From Clostridia bacterium (GTDB taxonomy: Bacteria; Bacillota; Clostridia; UBA1381): a stretch of 64,000 nucleotides of DNA. Within the stretch, counting starts at the first letter, position 1; every line of letters starts with the position of its first letter. Shown here piece after piece: positions 1 to 7,110 of the stretch. The DNA lies in NCBI GenBank assembly GCA_017443895.1, contig JAFSXU010000068.1, positions 1 through 64,000 on the forward strand. The letters run 5' to 3'. The notes under the pieces were generated by a model that did no database searches, was not told the origin of the DNA, and saw only the letters and a list, made by a program, of their open reading frames with translations. The position numbers and the translations under genes were made by a program.

Positions 1-145
1 GGGTATCGAAATTTGTAGGGGAGGGTTTCCATGCCCTCCCGTTCCCAATATGCGTTGTCGGGGATGCGGACAGGCACAGAGACCTGTCCCTACGACCATA
101 CCAATTTACGATTTCGCATTGGTACGCTAACCCAAAATTTATAAT
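1..145. repeat. Dispersed hairpin-rich repeat, copy R1 (left end cut by window)
   Basis: This is nearly identical to copies at 11982-12150, 38215-38382 and 43466-43632. It carries a GGGAGGG/CCCTCCC hairpin, a GGACAGG/CCTGTCC hairpin, the ACCAAT/ATTGGT hairpin near the right end, and the terminal half-palindrome ending in CCCAAAATTTAT. The left terminal AAATTTTGGTTTA arm lies outside the window. No coding potential is credible. Confidence 0.9.
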
Positions 146-171
146 CATATTGTATCAAAAAGGAGAGGCTT

Positions 172-1329
172 ATGAATAACACCGTTTCGCTTGTAAAATG
201 CAAAAGCTATGACGAGGCGCAATATGCCGTAGATGCAGTTTTGGAACTTCTTGGCGGAATAAACAGGTTTGTAAAAAAAGGCGATAAGGTCGTTATAAAG
301 CCAAACCTTGTTTCCAAAAAATCTCCCGACGAGGCGGCAACAACTCACCCTGCAATTTTAAAAGCGGTAATTCGTGCCGTAGAGCGTGTGGGAGCAAGCA
401 TCGTTGTTGCGGAAAGCCCCGGCGGACCGTACAATGCCGGGTATTTAAAATCGGTATACACAGGCTGTGATATGGTATCGGCGGTTGAGGGAACAAGCGC
501 CGTTCTTAATTATGACACAAAATTCCGTGATGTATCTTACAAAGACGGAAAAACGGTTAAAAATATACCGATTATCGAGCCGATTTTAGATGCGGATCTA
601 ATCATATCCCTGCCAAAGCTAAAAACCCACGCAATGACAAGCTATACAGGCGCGGTAAAGAATATGTTTGGTACAATCCCCGGCACGCATAAGGCGGAAA
701 TGCATTTTCGGCTTGATGACAGGCGTGCGTTTTGTTCCATGCTTGTGGATTTGTACTCATGTGTAAATAAAGTTCCCGTGCTTAGCATTATGGACGGAAT
801 TGTGGGCATGGAGGGTGACGGCCCGACAGCCGGCAAGAACAGATTTATCGGCGTTGTTATGGCGTCGTTAAATGCGCACGCTCTTGATATGGCGGCGTGT
901 AAGATTATTGACTATACCATTGACGAGGTTGACACCTTAAAAGAGGCGGTAGAGCGTGGCTTGGTATGCGACAGTATGGAAAAGCTTGATATTGTGGGCG
1001 ATGATATAAATTCACTCATTATCCGCGACTTTGTAAAACCGCAGAGCCATTTTAATCTGTTAAAGCTCCTGTCACTGCCGGAGAGCCTTAACAAGCGTGT
1101 TGTTTCAATTTTATCGTCACGCCCGAAAATGAAATACAGCGAATGTATAGGCTGCGGCGAATGTATGCGCTGTTGTCCGCCAAAGGCGATAACTATGGTA
1201 AAAGGCAAGCCCGTGATTGACAGGGATAAATGTATAAAATGCTTCTGCTGTCAGGAGCTTTGCCCGAAAAAAGCGGTAAAAATCCACAGAAGCGTGTTTA
1301 ACAGACTGATGTTAAAATTTTTGAAGTAG
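172..1329 (+). CDS. DUF362 domain protein with C-terminal 2[4Fe-4S] ferredoxin
   Basis: A 385-residue protein. The DUF362 domain covers about residues 1-310 and includes the typical KPNLV and THP segments near the N-terminus. The C-terminus has two ferredoxin-type cysteine clusters: CIGCGEC followed by CCP starting near residue 325, and CIKCFCC followed by CP about 27 residues later. Such clusters normally bind two [4Fe-4S] centres. It is cytosolic, with no signal peptide or membrane segment. DUF362 proteins are presumed electron carriers or redox enzymes, but their substrate is not established. The ATG at 172 follows a good AGGAG site. It reads toward trmL but is separated from it by a 130-base repeat, so shared transcription is uncertain. 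Confidence 0.9.
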   Translation: MNNTVSLVKCKSYDEAQYAVDAVLELLGGINRFVKKGDKVVIKPNLVSKKSPDEAATTHPAILKAVIRAVERVGASIVVAESPGGPYNAGYLKSVYTGCDMVSAVEGTSAVLNYDTKFRDVSYKDGKTVKNIPIIEPILDADLIISLPKLKTHAMTSYTGAVKNMFGTIPGTHKAEMHFRLDDRRAFCSMLVDLYSCVNKVPVLSIMDGIVGMEGDGPTAGKNRFIGVVMASLNAHALDMAACKIIDYTIDEVDTLKEAVERGLVCDSMEKLDIVGDDINSLIIRDFVKPQSHFNLLKLLSLPESLNKRVVSILSSRPKMKYSECIGCGECMRCCPPKAITMVKGKPVIDRDKCIKCFCCQELCPKKAVKIHRSVFNRLMLKFLK

Positions 1330-1330
1330 G

Positions 1331-1459
1331 AGATAAGTCTGAATGAATTCAGATAGGTAATAAGTAATAGTGAATAGTGAAGAAGTAAGGTACAAAATGC
1401 TTCGCATTTTGAAAAATCATTCATGCCATTTTGTGCATTGAAGTAGGACGAAAGGAATG
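1331..1459 (+). repeat. Second repeat family (RB), copy 1, in front of trmL
   Basis: About 125 bases closely match 4523-4655, in front of metG. Shared parts in order are AAGTCTGAAT, a run of GTAATAAGTAATAGTGAATA type, GTAAGGTA, a CAAAATG-cttc-GCATTTTG hairpin, and ACGAAAGGAATG. The last part supplies the ribosome binding site of the downstream gene in both places. More diverged relatives lie near 11903-11964 and, inverted, at 51417-51540. Confidence 0.8.
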
Positions 1460-1468
1460 ACTATAAAT

Positions 1469-1960
1469 ATGTTTAATATAGTATTGGTAGAGCCCCGTAT
1501 TCCGCAAAATACGGGAAATATTGCAAGGACTTGCGCCGCAACAGGCTCAAGACTTCATATAGTAAGACCTACAGCCTTTCAGATAACCGATAAGAACTTA
1601 AAAAGAGCAGGTCTTGATTACTGGGATTTGTTAAATGTGGCGTATTACGATAATCTTGACGATTTCTTTGAAAAAACCAAGGGTGGCAGGTATTTTTATG
1701 CGACAACAAAAGCACCGCATACATATGTAGATGTAAAATTTTGTGATAATGATTATATCCTGTTTGGCCGTGAGGATGCAGGTTTGCCCGAGGAGCTTTT
1801 GTATGCGCACGAGGAGCGGTGCATACGAATACCGATGATTGAGGAGGCACGAAGCCTGAATTTGTCAAACTCCGTTGCGATAGTGGTGTATGAGGCGCTA
1901 AGACAGCAGGGCTTTGAAAACTTAAAAAATCTCGGACAACTGACTAAATTTACTTGGTAA
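1469..1960 (+). CDS. trmL: tRNA (cytidine/uridine-34-2'-O)-methyltransferase TrmL (SpoU/TrmD knot family)
   Basis: A 163-residue SPOUT methyltransferase. It 2'-O-methylates the wobble nucleotide (position 34) of tRNA-Leu isoacceptors, using S-adenosylmethionine. Family signatures are visible: the N-terminal NIVLVEPRIPQNTGNIART segment, the central LFGRED(A)GLP motif, and the C-terminal IPM...RSLNLSNSVAIVVYE segment that forms the trefoil knot. I chose the ATG at 1469 because family members begin with M-x-N-I-V-L. An in-frame ATG at 1457 directly abuts the AAAGGA and is less likely. The ribosome binding site comes from repeat RB. Two tRNA-Leu genes, its expected substrates, are in this window. 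Confidence 0.92.
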   Translation: MFNIVLVEPRIPQNTGNIARTCAATGSRLHIVRPTAFQITDKNLKRAGLDYWDLLNVAYYDNLDDFFEKTKGGRYFYATTKAPHTYVDVKFCDNDYILFGREDAGLPEELLYAHEERCIRIPMIEEARSLNLSNSVAIVVYEALRQQGFENLKNLGQLTKFTW

Positions 1961-1964
1961 CAAT

Positions 1965-2004
1965 ACAGGGGGCTGTGCTAAATGCATCAGTCCCCTGTTC
2001 TTTT
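1965..2004. terminator. Terminator between convergent trmL and fic
   Basis: ACAGGGG pairs with CCCCTGT, with an inner CTG/CAG pair, and TCTTTT follows on the plus strand. It overlaps the last codons of the minus-strand fic gene. Confidence 0.75.
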
Positions 2005-2958
2005 ATATACCCAATGACTGCCTGCTCGTACTTTGGCAAGAAATTTTGATTTTGTAAGCTTTGTCAATATCCTTGTTGCGGTTGCAGACGACACATTTAA
2101 AAGTCTTTGAACATCATGGTTTGCGATATAATCGTGGTCCTTTAGAAATTCATAAATCATATGCTTTTGCATATCCAATCTTGTGCCGCTTAATGTAGTA
2201 TACCGTGTGGTTTCTTTTAAAGTTTCTTTTATAACCGACAGCATAAATTCAATAAATACAGTGGAATTACCGTCACTGTTTGAGATGTTTATTGCATTGT
2301 AATACTTGGCTTGATTATCGTGTATTATTGATTCTATGGGAAGCCATGAAAAGAGCGTATTCCATTGCGAAAGCAATAGAGTGTGCCACAATCTGCCAAT
2401 TCTGCCATTGCCGTCCGAAAACGGATGAATAAGCTCAAATTCATAGTGAAACACACAGCTTTTTATAAGCATGTGGATATCACTTTTTTCTACCCACTCA
2501 AGCAACTCTTCCACAAGCTTCGGTACATATTGAGGGAGCGTGCCAAAATGTATAATATTGCCGTTAGTATCAACAACGCCAACGGGACGGGAACGGAACT
2601 CTCCCGCCTCACTTACTAAATCCCGAACCATAATGCTGTGTGCCTTTAAAAGATCATCAACCGAGTATGGATTAAGATGCTCCATATAATCGTAAATTTC
2701 ATAAGCGTTTTTGACTTCTTTTATATCCTTAGGCGGTGCAATGATATGCTTTCCGTTAAGTATGGCACTGACCTGCTCGATATCAAGCGTGTTTTGCTCT
2801 ATTGCAAGCGAAGAATAGACAGTGCGAATTCTGTTAGTCCTTCTTAAGGTCGGGTTTGATGATAATTTATTGCCCGTATCAAGCTTTCCTGCCATCTGTG
2901 CTATTTCTATTGTGTCCTGTAGAATTTTATCTGTAATTGTAAACGGTGGATTTTTCAA
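1987..2958 (-). CDS. Fic family protein with C-terminal winged-helix domain
   Basis: About 323 residues. The full Fic active-site motif HPFSDGNGRIGR is present near residue 178; the histidine and the DGN loop are the AMP-transfer (or related nucleotidyl-transfer) residues of this family. Near residue 50, SSLAIEQN resembles the autoinhibitory SxxxE(G/N) helix seen in self-inhibited Fic proteins, with Q where G or N is usual. The last 60 residues (DVQRLL, SSATATRIL) look like a winged helix-turn-helix. I chose the TTG start at 2958 because GAGGTGA lies 5-6 bases upstream. The longer GTG start at 2967 would sit inside that site. A 10-base perfect inverted repeat adjoins its promoter, so it may regulate itself. 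The target protein is unknown. Confidence 0.88.
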   Translation of the reverse strand: MKNPPFTITDKILQDTIEIAQMAGKLDTGNKLSSNPTLRRTNRIRTVYSSLAIEQNTLDIEQVSAILNGKHIIAPPKDIKEVKNAYEIYDYMEHLNPYSVDDLLKAHSIMVRDLVSEAGEFRSRPVGVVDTNGNIIHFGTLPQYVPKLVEELLEWVEKSDIHMLIKSCVFHYEFELIHPFSDGNGRIGRLWHTLLLSQWNTLFSWLPIESIIHDNQAKYYNAINISNSDGNSTVFIEFMLSVIKETLKETTRYTTLSGTRLDMQKHMIYEFLKDHDYIANHDVQRLLNVSSATATRILTKLTKSKFLAKVRAGSHWVYKRTGD

Positions 2959-2979
2959 ACTAATCACCTCGCTGATATA

Positions 2980-3008
2980 AATATAACATTTTCAAGGTCA
3001 TAAATCAA
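2980..3008 (-). promoter_or_regulatory. Promoter of the fic gene
   Basis: On the minus strand TTGATT (3003-3008) and TATATT (2980-2985) are separated by 17 bases. The predicted start lies about 15 bases from the TTG start codon. Confidence 0.6.
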
Positions 3009-3010
3009 GT

Positions 3011-3043
3011 CATCAATCAAAAATATTTAAAAATTGATTGATG
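3011..3043. promoter_or_regulatory. Perfect 10-base inverted repeat beside the fic promoter
   Basis: CATCAATCAA at 3011-3020 and TTGATTGATG at 3034-3043 are exact reverse complements with a 13-base AT-only spacer. The repeat starts two bases upstream of the fic -35 element. It is a candidate operator, possibly for the winged-helix tail of Fic itself. Confidence 0.55.
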
Positions 3044-3078
3044 AAAATGATTTTTGAACTAATCTATTATAAAAGGTA

Positions 3079-3107
3079 TTGAAGTTTGTACAAAAATGCT
3101 ATATAAT
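3079..3107 (+). promoter_or_regulatory. Promoter of small toxin-like transcript
   Basis: TTGAAG (3079-3084) and TATAAT (3102-3107) with a 17-base spacer. The transcript has a leader of roughly 90 bases before the ATG at 3205. Confidence 0.65.
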
Positions 3108-3204
3108 GACAAATGTCGGAGAAATCCGATGTAGAGGTAAGACTAAAAACAGTATGAAAGCTGGGCGGTTATGCCATCACTTCCGTGAAAGGAGGTGATT
3201 GCTT

Positions 3205-3273
3205 ATGGAATATGTGTACATAATGATATATATTATCACTTTAATTGTACTGATTATGGCCGTAAAAAAATAA
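3205..3273 (+). CDS. 22-residue hydrophobic peptide, candidate type I toxin
   Basis: The peptide is MEYVYIMIYIITLIVLIMAVKK in one-letter code, written here as two blocks: MEYVYIMIYII and TLIVLIMAVKK. It is a single predicted membrane span with a basic tail. It has an exceptionally strong site, AAAGGAGGTGA, six bases before ATG. ATCACTTCC upstream pairs with GGAGGTGAT, so the site is hidden in a 9-base stem (one G-U pair). The leader contains GCGGTTATGCC. A convergent RNA is predicted on the other strand, sharing the terminator. This fits the type I toxin-antitoxin layout (Fst or holin-like small toxins). I cannot assign it to a named family. A homologous but frameshifted locus lies at 32436-32535. 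Confidence 0.65.
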   Translation: MEYVYIMIYIITLIVLIMAVKK

Positions 3274-3354
3274 CGCCTGCTCCGTCATAAGCCTGGCGTT
3301 ATTTTCAAAATGATTTCAACTTATGGCACAACCGTTTAAGGTCTTGCCTTTTCT
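3264..3354 (-). ncRNA. Candidate antitoxin RNA, convergent with the 22-residue peptide
   Basis: A consensus promoter on the minus strand (TTGACA 3384-3389, 17 bases, TATAAT 3361-3366) would start an RNA near 3354. It would run through an ACGGTTGTGCC motif to the hairpin TAACGCC/GGCGTTA (3271-3301) followed by a U-run. The hairpin is bidirectional and overlaps the peptide stop codon, so the two RNAs overlap at their 3' ends. The length is about 90 bases. The matching RNA at 32311-32430 shares the TTAxACGGTTxTGCC motif. Confidence 0.6.
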
Positions 3355-3360
3355 ATGTGT

Positions 3361-3389
3361 ATTATACATCTTAATTTTGTGTTTGTCAA
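3361..3389 (-). promoter_or_regulatory. Consensus promoter of the candidate antitoxin RNA
   Basis: TTGACA, a 17-base spacer, then TATAAT on the minus strand. It matches both consensus hexamers exactly. Nothing on this strand downstream encodes a protein before the terminator. Confidence 0.75.
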
Positions 3390-3408
3390 TGCAAGACACA
3401 TAAAAATC

Positions 3409-3437
3409 TTGAAAAATTATGCAGGGTATGATACACT
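3409..3437 (+). promoter_or_regulatory. Promoter and long structured leader of degV
   Basis: TTGAAA (3409-3414), 17 bases, TACACT (3432-3437). The leader is about 215 bases (3444-3657). It contains a perfect hairpin AGTGTGAAAG-ttc-CTTTCACACT, a second hairpin with arms TCTCTTATCA and TGATAAGAGA, and a short GCCG/CGGC hairpin just before the ribosome binding site. A 43-codon GTG reading frame at 3479 crosses these hairpins and is probably not a gene. Confidence 0.5.
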
Positions 3438-3657
3438 ATATAAATGTAGATATTTGTGCATAACGGAGGATAATAGTGTGAAAGTTCCTTTCACACTATG
3501 CTCTTGGCAGATTTTAATGCGCCGCCGAATTTTTCCAAAGCTACGCCTTGGAAACGGCGATGCGCATAATAATCTCTTATCATTCCTTTGCTCCGCTGAT
3601 AAGAGATAATTTTAATTGCTTTTTGTGCCGATGCGGAGCGGCAGAATGGAGATTATT

Positions 3658-4518
3658 ATGTCGGATATTAAGATTGTAGTTGACAACTCAGCGGATATGC
3701 CTGCCGAGCTTGCCAAAAAGTATGACATTGGTGTAATAAATTTTTTAAGCATTTTCGGTGAGGATGCATACGAGTCGGGCGTTAATATGACCAATGATGA
3801 GTTTTACGATATGCTGGAGCAATACGACGGTGTTCCCACGACCTCACAGACACCGTATGCGGTCATGTATGATTATTTTTTAGACGAGGCAAGAAAGCAT
3901 AAAAGCGTAATATATTTTACCATTTCCGCAAAGGCGAGCGGACAGTATAATACCATGCATTTGGTGCGTGATGAGATTTTAGAGGAGTACCCCGAGGCGG
4001 ATATTCACATAGTTGACAGTGAAAAGTTTTCGCTCTATATAACATCGGGCGCAGTTGAGGCTGCAAAGGCGGCAGAGGACGGCAAAAGTGTTGATGAGGT
4101 AATAGATATATTTTTAAAAGAGGAAAAAAAGTGGCGGTGTTATCTGTTGGTTGACACTTTAGAATATCTTAAAAAGGGCGGACGGGTTTCAAAGGCGACC
4201 GCATTTGTCGGCGGATTGCTTGATATAAAGCCCATCTTAACGATTGAGCATGGTCTGGTTGAGTCCATGGATAAGCTAAGGGGCAACAAAAAGCTTATCA
4301 CAAAGCTCATTGACAAGATAAAGGACGATCCCGACTTTGACAGTGAAAACCCTGAATTTTTGGTTGTCCAATCAGACGAGGAAAAAGGTCAGAAGGTAAT
4401 TGCAGAGCTTGAGGATGAGTTTGACGAGGGCTGTGTACGGATTTATTCGGAGTTCGGACCGATCGTAGGTACTCATGTAGGCAGAGGCGCATTTGCGATA
4501 ATTTGCAAAATAAAATAG
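3658..4518 (+). CDS. DegV family fatty-acid-binding protein
   Basis: A 286-residue DegV/FakB-type protein. Members hold a fatty acid and present it to the FakA kinase for phosphorylation and phospholipid synthesis. Visible signatures are the N-terminal IVVDNSADMP strand, the TTSQTPY motif with the conserved TSQ near residue 63, the AKASGQYN loop, and the LEYLKKGGRVS segment in the C-terminal domain. I chose the ATG at 3658, with GGAG about 6 bases upstream, over an earlier in-frame codon at 3616 that lies in the structured leader. No fakA gene is in the window, and it appears to be transcribed alone. Confidence 0.9.
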   Translation: MSDIKIVVDNSADMPAELAKKYDIGVINFLSIFGEDAYESGVNMTNDEFYDMLEQYDGVPTTSQTPYAVMYDYFLDEARKHKSVIYFTISAKASGQYNTMHLVRDEILEEYPEADIHIVDSEKFSLYITSGAVEAAKAAEDGKSVDEVIDIFLKEEKKWRCYLLVDTLEYLKKGGRVSKATAFVGGLLDIKPILTIEHGLVESMDKLRGNKKLITKLIDKIKDDPDFDSENPEFLVVQSDEEKGQKVIAELEDEFDEGCVRIYSEFGPIVGTHVGRGAFAIICKIK

Positions 4519-4522
4519 TAAA

Positions 4523-4655
4523 GAGGTAACAAGTCTGAATAAAATCAGATAGGTAATAAGTAATAGTGAATAGTGAAGAAGTAAGGTACAAAATGCTTCG
4601 CATTTTGAAAAATCATTTATGATGTTTTGTGCCTTGAAGTAAGACGAAAGGAATG
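4523..4655 (+). repeat. Repeat RB, copy 2, in front of metG
   Basis: This closely matches 1331-1459, including the CAAAATG/CATTTTG hairpin and the ACGAAAGGAATG tail that provides the metG ribosome binding site. Confidence 0.8.
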
Positions 4656-4664
4656 CTTATAACA

Positions 4665-6584
4665 ATGGAAAAAGAAAAGTTTTATATAACAACGGCGATT
4701 GCATACACATCAAAAAAGCCTCATATCGGAAACACATATGAGATAATTTTAACCGATGCCATTGCGCGCTTTAACAGATTTATCGGTAAGGATGTATTTT
4801 TCCTGACGGGAACGGACGAGCACGGTCAGAAAATCCAGGAGATTGCCGAGGCAGAGGGTATAACTCCTAAGGAGCATGTTGACAAGATTGCAGGTCAGAT
4901 CCGTGATATTGCGGATATGCTCAATGTAAGCTATGACAAGTTTATAAGAACAACCGACGATTATCATGAAAAGGCAGTAAGCGGAATTTTTAAGCGTCTT
5001 TACGAGCAGGGCGATATTTATAAGTCCGAGTACGAGGGACTGTACTGTACACCGTGCGAGTCGTTCTGGACACAGACACAGCTTGTTGACGGCAAATGCC
5101 CTGACTGTGGCAGAGAGGTACAAAAGACAAAGGAAGAGGCTTATTTCTTTAAAATGAGCAAGTACCAGGATAAATTGATGGATTATATCAATTCACATCC
5201 TGAGTTTATCCAGCCCGAATCAAGAAAGAACGAAATGATAAATAACTTCTTAAAGCCGGGACTGCAGGATTTGTGCGTATCAAGAACGAGCTTTTCATGG
5301 GGTATACCCGTTGAGTTTGATCCGGGTCATGTTATATATGTATGGATTGACGCACTTTCAAACTATATAACGGCGCTTGGCTATCACCCTTACGGCGAAA
5401 GTGATGATTTATATAAGAAGTATTGGCCTGCAAATGTGCATATAATCGGTAAGGATATTTTAAGGTTCCATACCATTTACTGGCCTATTATGCTTATGGC
5501 ATTGGGCGAGCCGTTACCAAAGCAGGTATTCGGACACCCGTGGATGCTTGTGGGCGAGGAGAAGATGTCAAAATCAAGAGGTAATGTAATCTATGCCGAG
5601 GATTTGGTACGCCATTTCGGAGTTGACGCGGTAAGATACTATTCATTGCATGAGATGCCGTTTGCGCAGGACGGTACAATAACATACGAGGTATTTATAA
5701 GCCGTTTTAACAGCGACCTTGCAAATAAGCTGGGCAACCTTGTAAACAGAACGGTTGCAATGGTTAATAAGTATTTTGACGGCGTAATTGGGACGGGCGA
5801 TGTGTCGGGCGAGTTTGACGATAATTTAAAGGCGGTTGCAACAGGCGCAATTTCAAAGATTGAAGCAAAAATGGCAGGCCTTCATGTTGCCGACAGTATG
5901 GACGAGATTTGGGCGATTGTTGACCGTGCAAATAAGTACATTGACGAAACAACGCCTTGGATTTTGGCAAAGAACGAGGCGGATAGACCACGGCTTGGCA
6001 CGGTTTTATATAACCTTGTTGAAACGATAAGAATTATCGCCTCACTTTTAAGCTCATACATGCCCGAAACCGCTAAAAGGATTTGTGAGCAGATAAATGC
6101 CGATGATTTATCATACGAGAGTACAAAGGAGTTTGGAAAAACCGTTGCAGGTACAAAGGTGGGTACACCGACTGTATTATTTGCAAGAATTGATGCGGAT
6201 AAAAAGCTTGGGGAGCTTGAAGAGGAGCTAAAGGAAACGGTAAACATCGCACCGTTTAAGGAAAATGTTGAGTTTGACGAGTGGGAAAAGCTCGATATAA
6301 GAGTAGGAAAGGTCTTAGCCTGTGAGAAGGTTAAAAAATCCGAAAAGCTTTTAAAATTCACACTTGATGTCGGCGGTGTGGAAAGACAAATCCTATCGGG
6401 TGTTGCAAAATATCATAACCCTGAGGATTTAGTCGGCAAAAATGTGTTGTTTGTGGCAAACTTCAAGCCACGCAAAATGATGGGACTTGAATCAAACGGT
6501 ATGATTTTATCTGCCGAGTTTGAGGATAAGCTGTCAGTCCTTACAGTGCCTGAGGATATACAGTCAGGCTCACAGGTGGTATAA
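4665..6584 (+). CDS. metG: Methionyl-tRNA synthetase with C-terminal tRNA-binding domain
   Basis: About 639 residues. It charges tRNA-Met with methionine using ATP. The class I signature PHIGN is near residue 19 and KMSKS near residue 295. A zinc-knuckle segment (CTPCE...CPDCG) lies at about residues 127-148. From about residue 535 the protein carries an EMAP-II/OB-fold domain (EWEKLDIRVGKV, GVERQILSGVAKY, NFKPRKMMG), as in the long bacterial form that dimerises through this domain. I prefer the ATG at 4665 because MEKEKFYITT matches the family N-terminus; the in-frame ATG at 4653 abuts AAAGGA. A dispersed repeat follows the stop codon. Confidence 0.96.
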   Translation: MEKEKFYITTAIAYTSKKPHIGNTYEIILTDAIARFNRFIGKDVFFLTGTDEHGQKIQEIAEAEGITPKEHVDKIAGQIRDIADMLNVSYDKFIRTTDDYHEKAVSGIFKRLYEQGDIYKSEYEGLYCTPCESFWTQTQLVDGKCPDCGREVQKTKEEAYFFKMSKYQDKLMDYINSHPEFIQPESRKNEMINNFLKPGLQDLCVSRTSFSWGIPVEFDPGHVIYVWIDALSNYITALGYHPYGESDDLYKKYWPANVHIIGKDILRFHTIYWPIMLMALGEPLPKQVFGHPWMLVGEEKMSKSRGNVIYAEDLVRHFGVDAVRYYSLHEMPFAQDGTITYEVFISRFNSDLANKLGNLVNRTVAMVNKYFDGVIGTGDVSGEFDDNLKAVATGAISKIEAKMAGLHVADSMDEIWAIVDRANKYIDETTPWILAKNEADRPRLGTVLYNLVETIRIIASLLSSYMPETAKRICEQINADDLSYESTKEFGKTVAGTKVGTPTVLFARIDADKKLGELEEELKETVNIAPFKENVEFDEWEKLDIRVGKVLACEKVKKSEKLLKFTLDVGGVERQILSGVAKYHNPEDLVGKNVLFVANFKPRKMMGLESNGMILSAEFEDKLSVLTVPEDIQSGSQVV

Positions 6585-6597
6585 ACCACTTATTAGA

Positions 6598-6867
6598 GAT
6601 AAATTTTGGTTTATATTACGGACAGTCGAGGTGAGCAAATCGCAAAGCGATTTGTAGGTGCGTTGCCAATAGGCAACAGCACCGTAGGTTGGCGCCTGTC
6701 CCTACAATTATACCAGACAACGATTTTGTTAATTGGTATACACCGTAGGGCAGGGGCTTGCTCCTGCCGTTGTTTACGGTATCAGAGATGCGGTTGGAGC
6801 AAGCCCCAACCCTACGACCATACCAATTTACGATTTCTTAATGGTACGCATATAAACCCGAAATTAC
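6598..6867. repeat. Dispersed repeat, long cassette variant R5
   Basis: It begins with TAAATTTTGGTTTA and ends with a worn inverted copy. Inside are GTAGGG...CCCTAC blocks carrying other hairpins than R1: GGCAGG/CCTGCC, GGTTGG/CCAACC and GCGCCTGTCCC. The closing ACCAATTTACGATTT block and its ATGGT partner are kept. Short reading frames across it are not credible genes. Confidence 0.8.
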
Positions 6868-6881
6868 AAAAAAAACCCGAG

Positions 6882-6907
6882 CTGTCTGCTTTTGCAGGCA
6901 GTTTTTT
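6882..6907 (+). terminator. Intrinsic terminator downstream of metG and R5
   Basis: CTGTCTGC-tttt-GCAGGCAG followed by TTTTTT. Confidence 0.8.
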
Positions 6908-7038
6908 GTTTGTGTATTGTGTACAAAAAAATCCAATCAAAAAATTTTTACAGCTTGATTTTTTTAAAAAAAGAGTGCATTTTTTGGATATATTGTTTAA
7001 AAATATGCAAAAAAACCATAATTTTTTTTGCAACATTG

Positions 7039-7067
7039 TTGACAAAATATACAAAAAATGCTATTAT
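7039..7067 (+). promoter_or_regulatory. Promoter of the sugar ABC importer operon
   Basis: TTGACA (7039-7044), 17 bases, TATTAT (7062-7067), in a very AT-rich stretch. The predicted leader is about 37 bases, ending in GAGGGAGGG before the ATG at 7111. Confidence 0.7.
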
Positions 7068-7110
7068 AAATTATAACAAAAATCAAAAAACAACCAGAGG
7101 GAGGGTTTTG

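Noticed and set aside
3355-3609. A protein gene in the degV leader, starting at 3355 or GTG 3479
   Set aside because: The frame crosses perfect hairpins and the degV promoter, and its composition is unlike a protein. GGAGG before 3479 is the only support.
6606-7076. Protein frames over the R5 repeat
   Set aside because: They lie within the repeat and its AT-rich flank, with no ribosome site.
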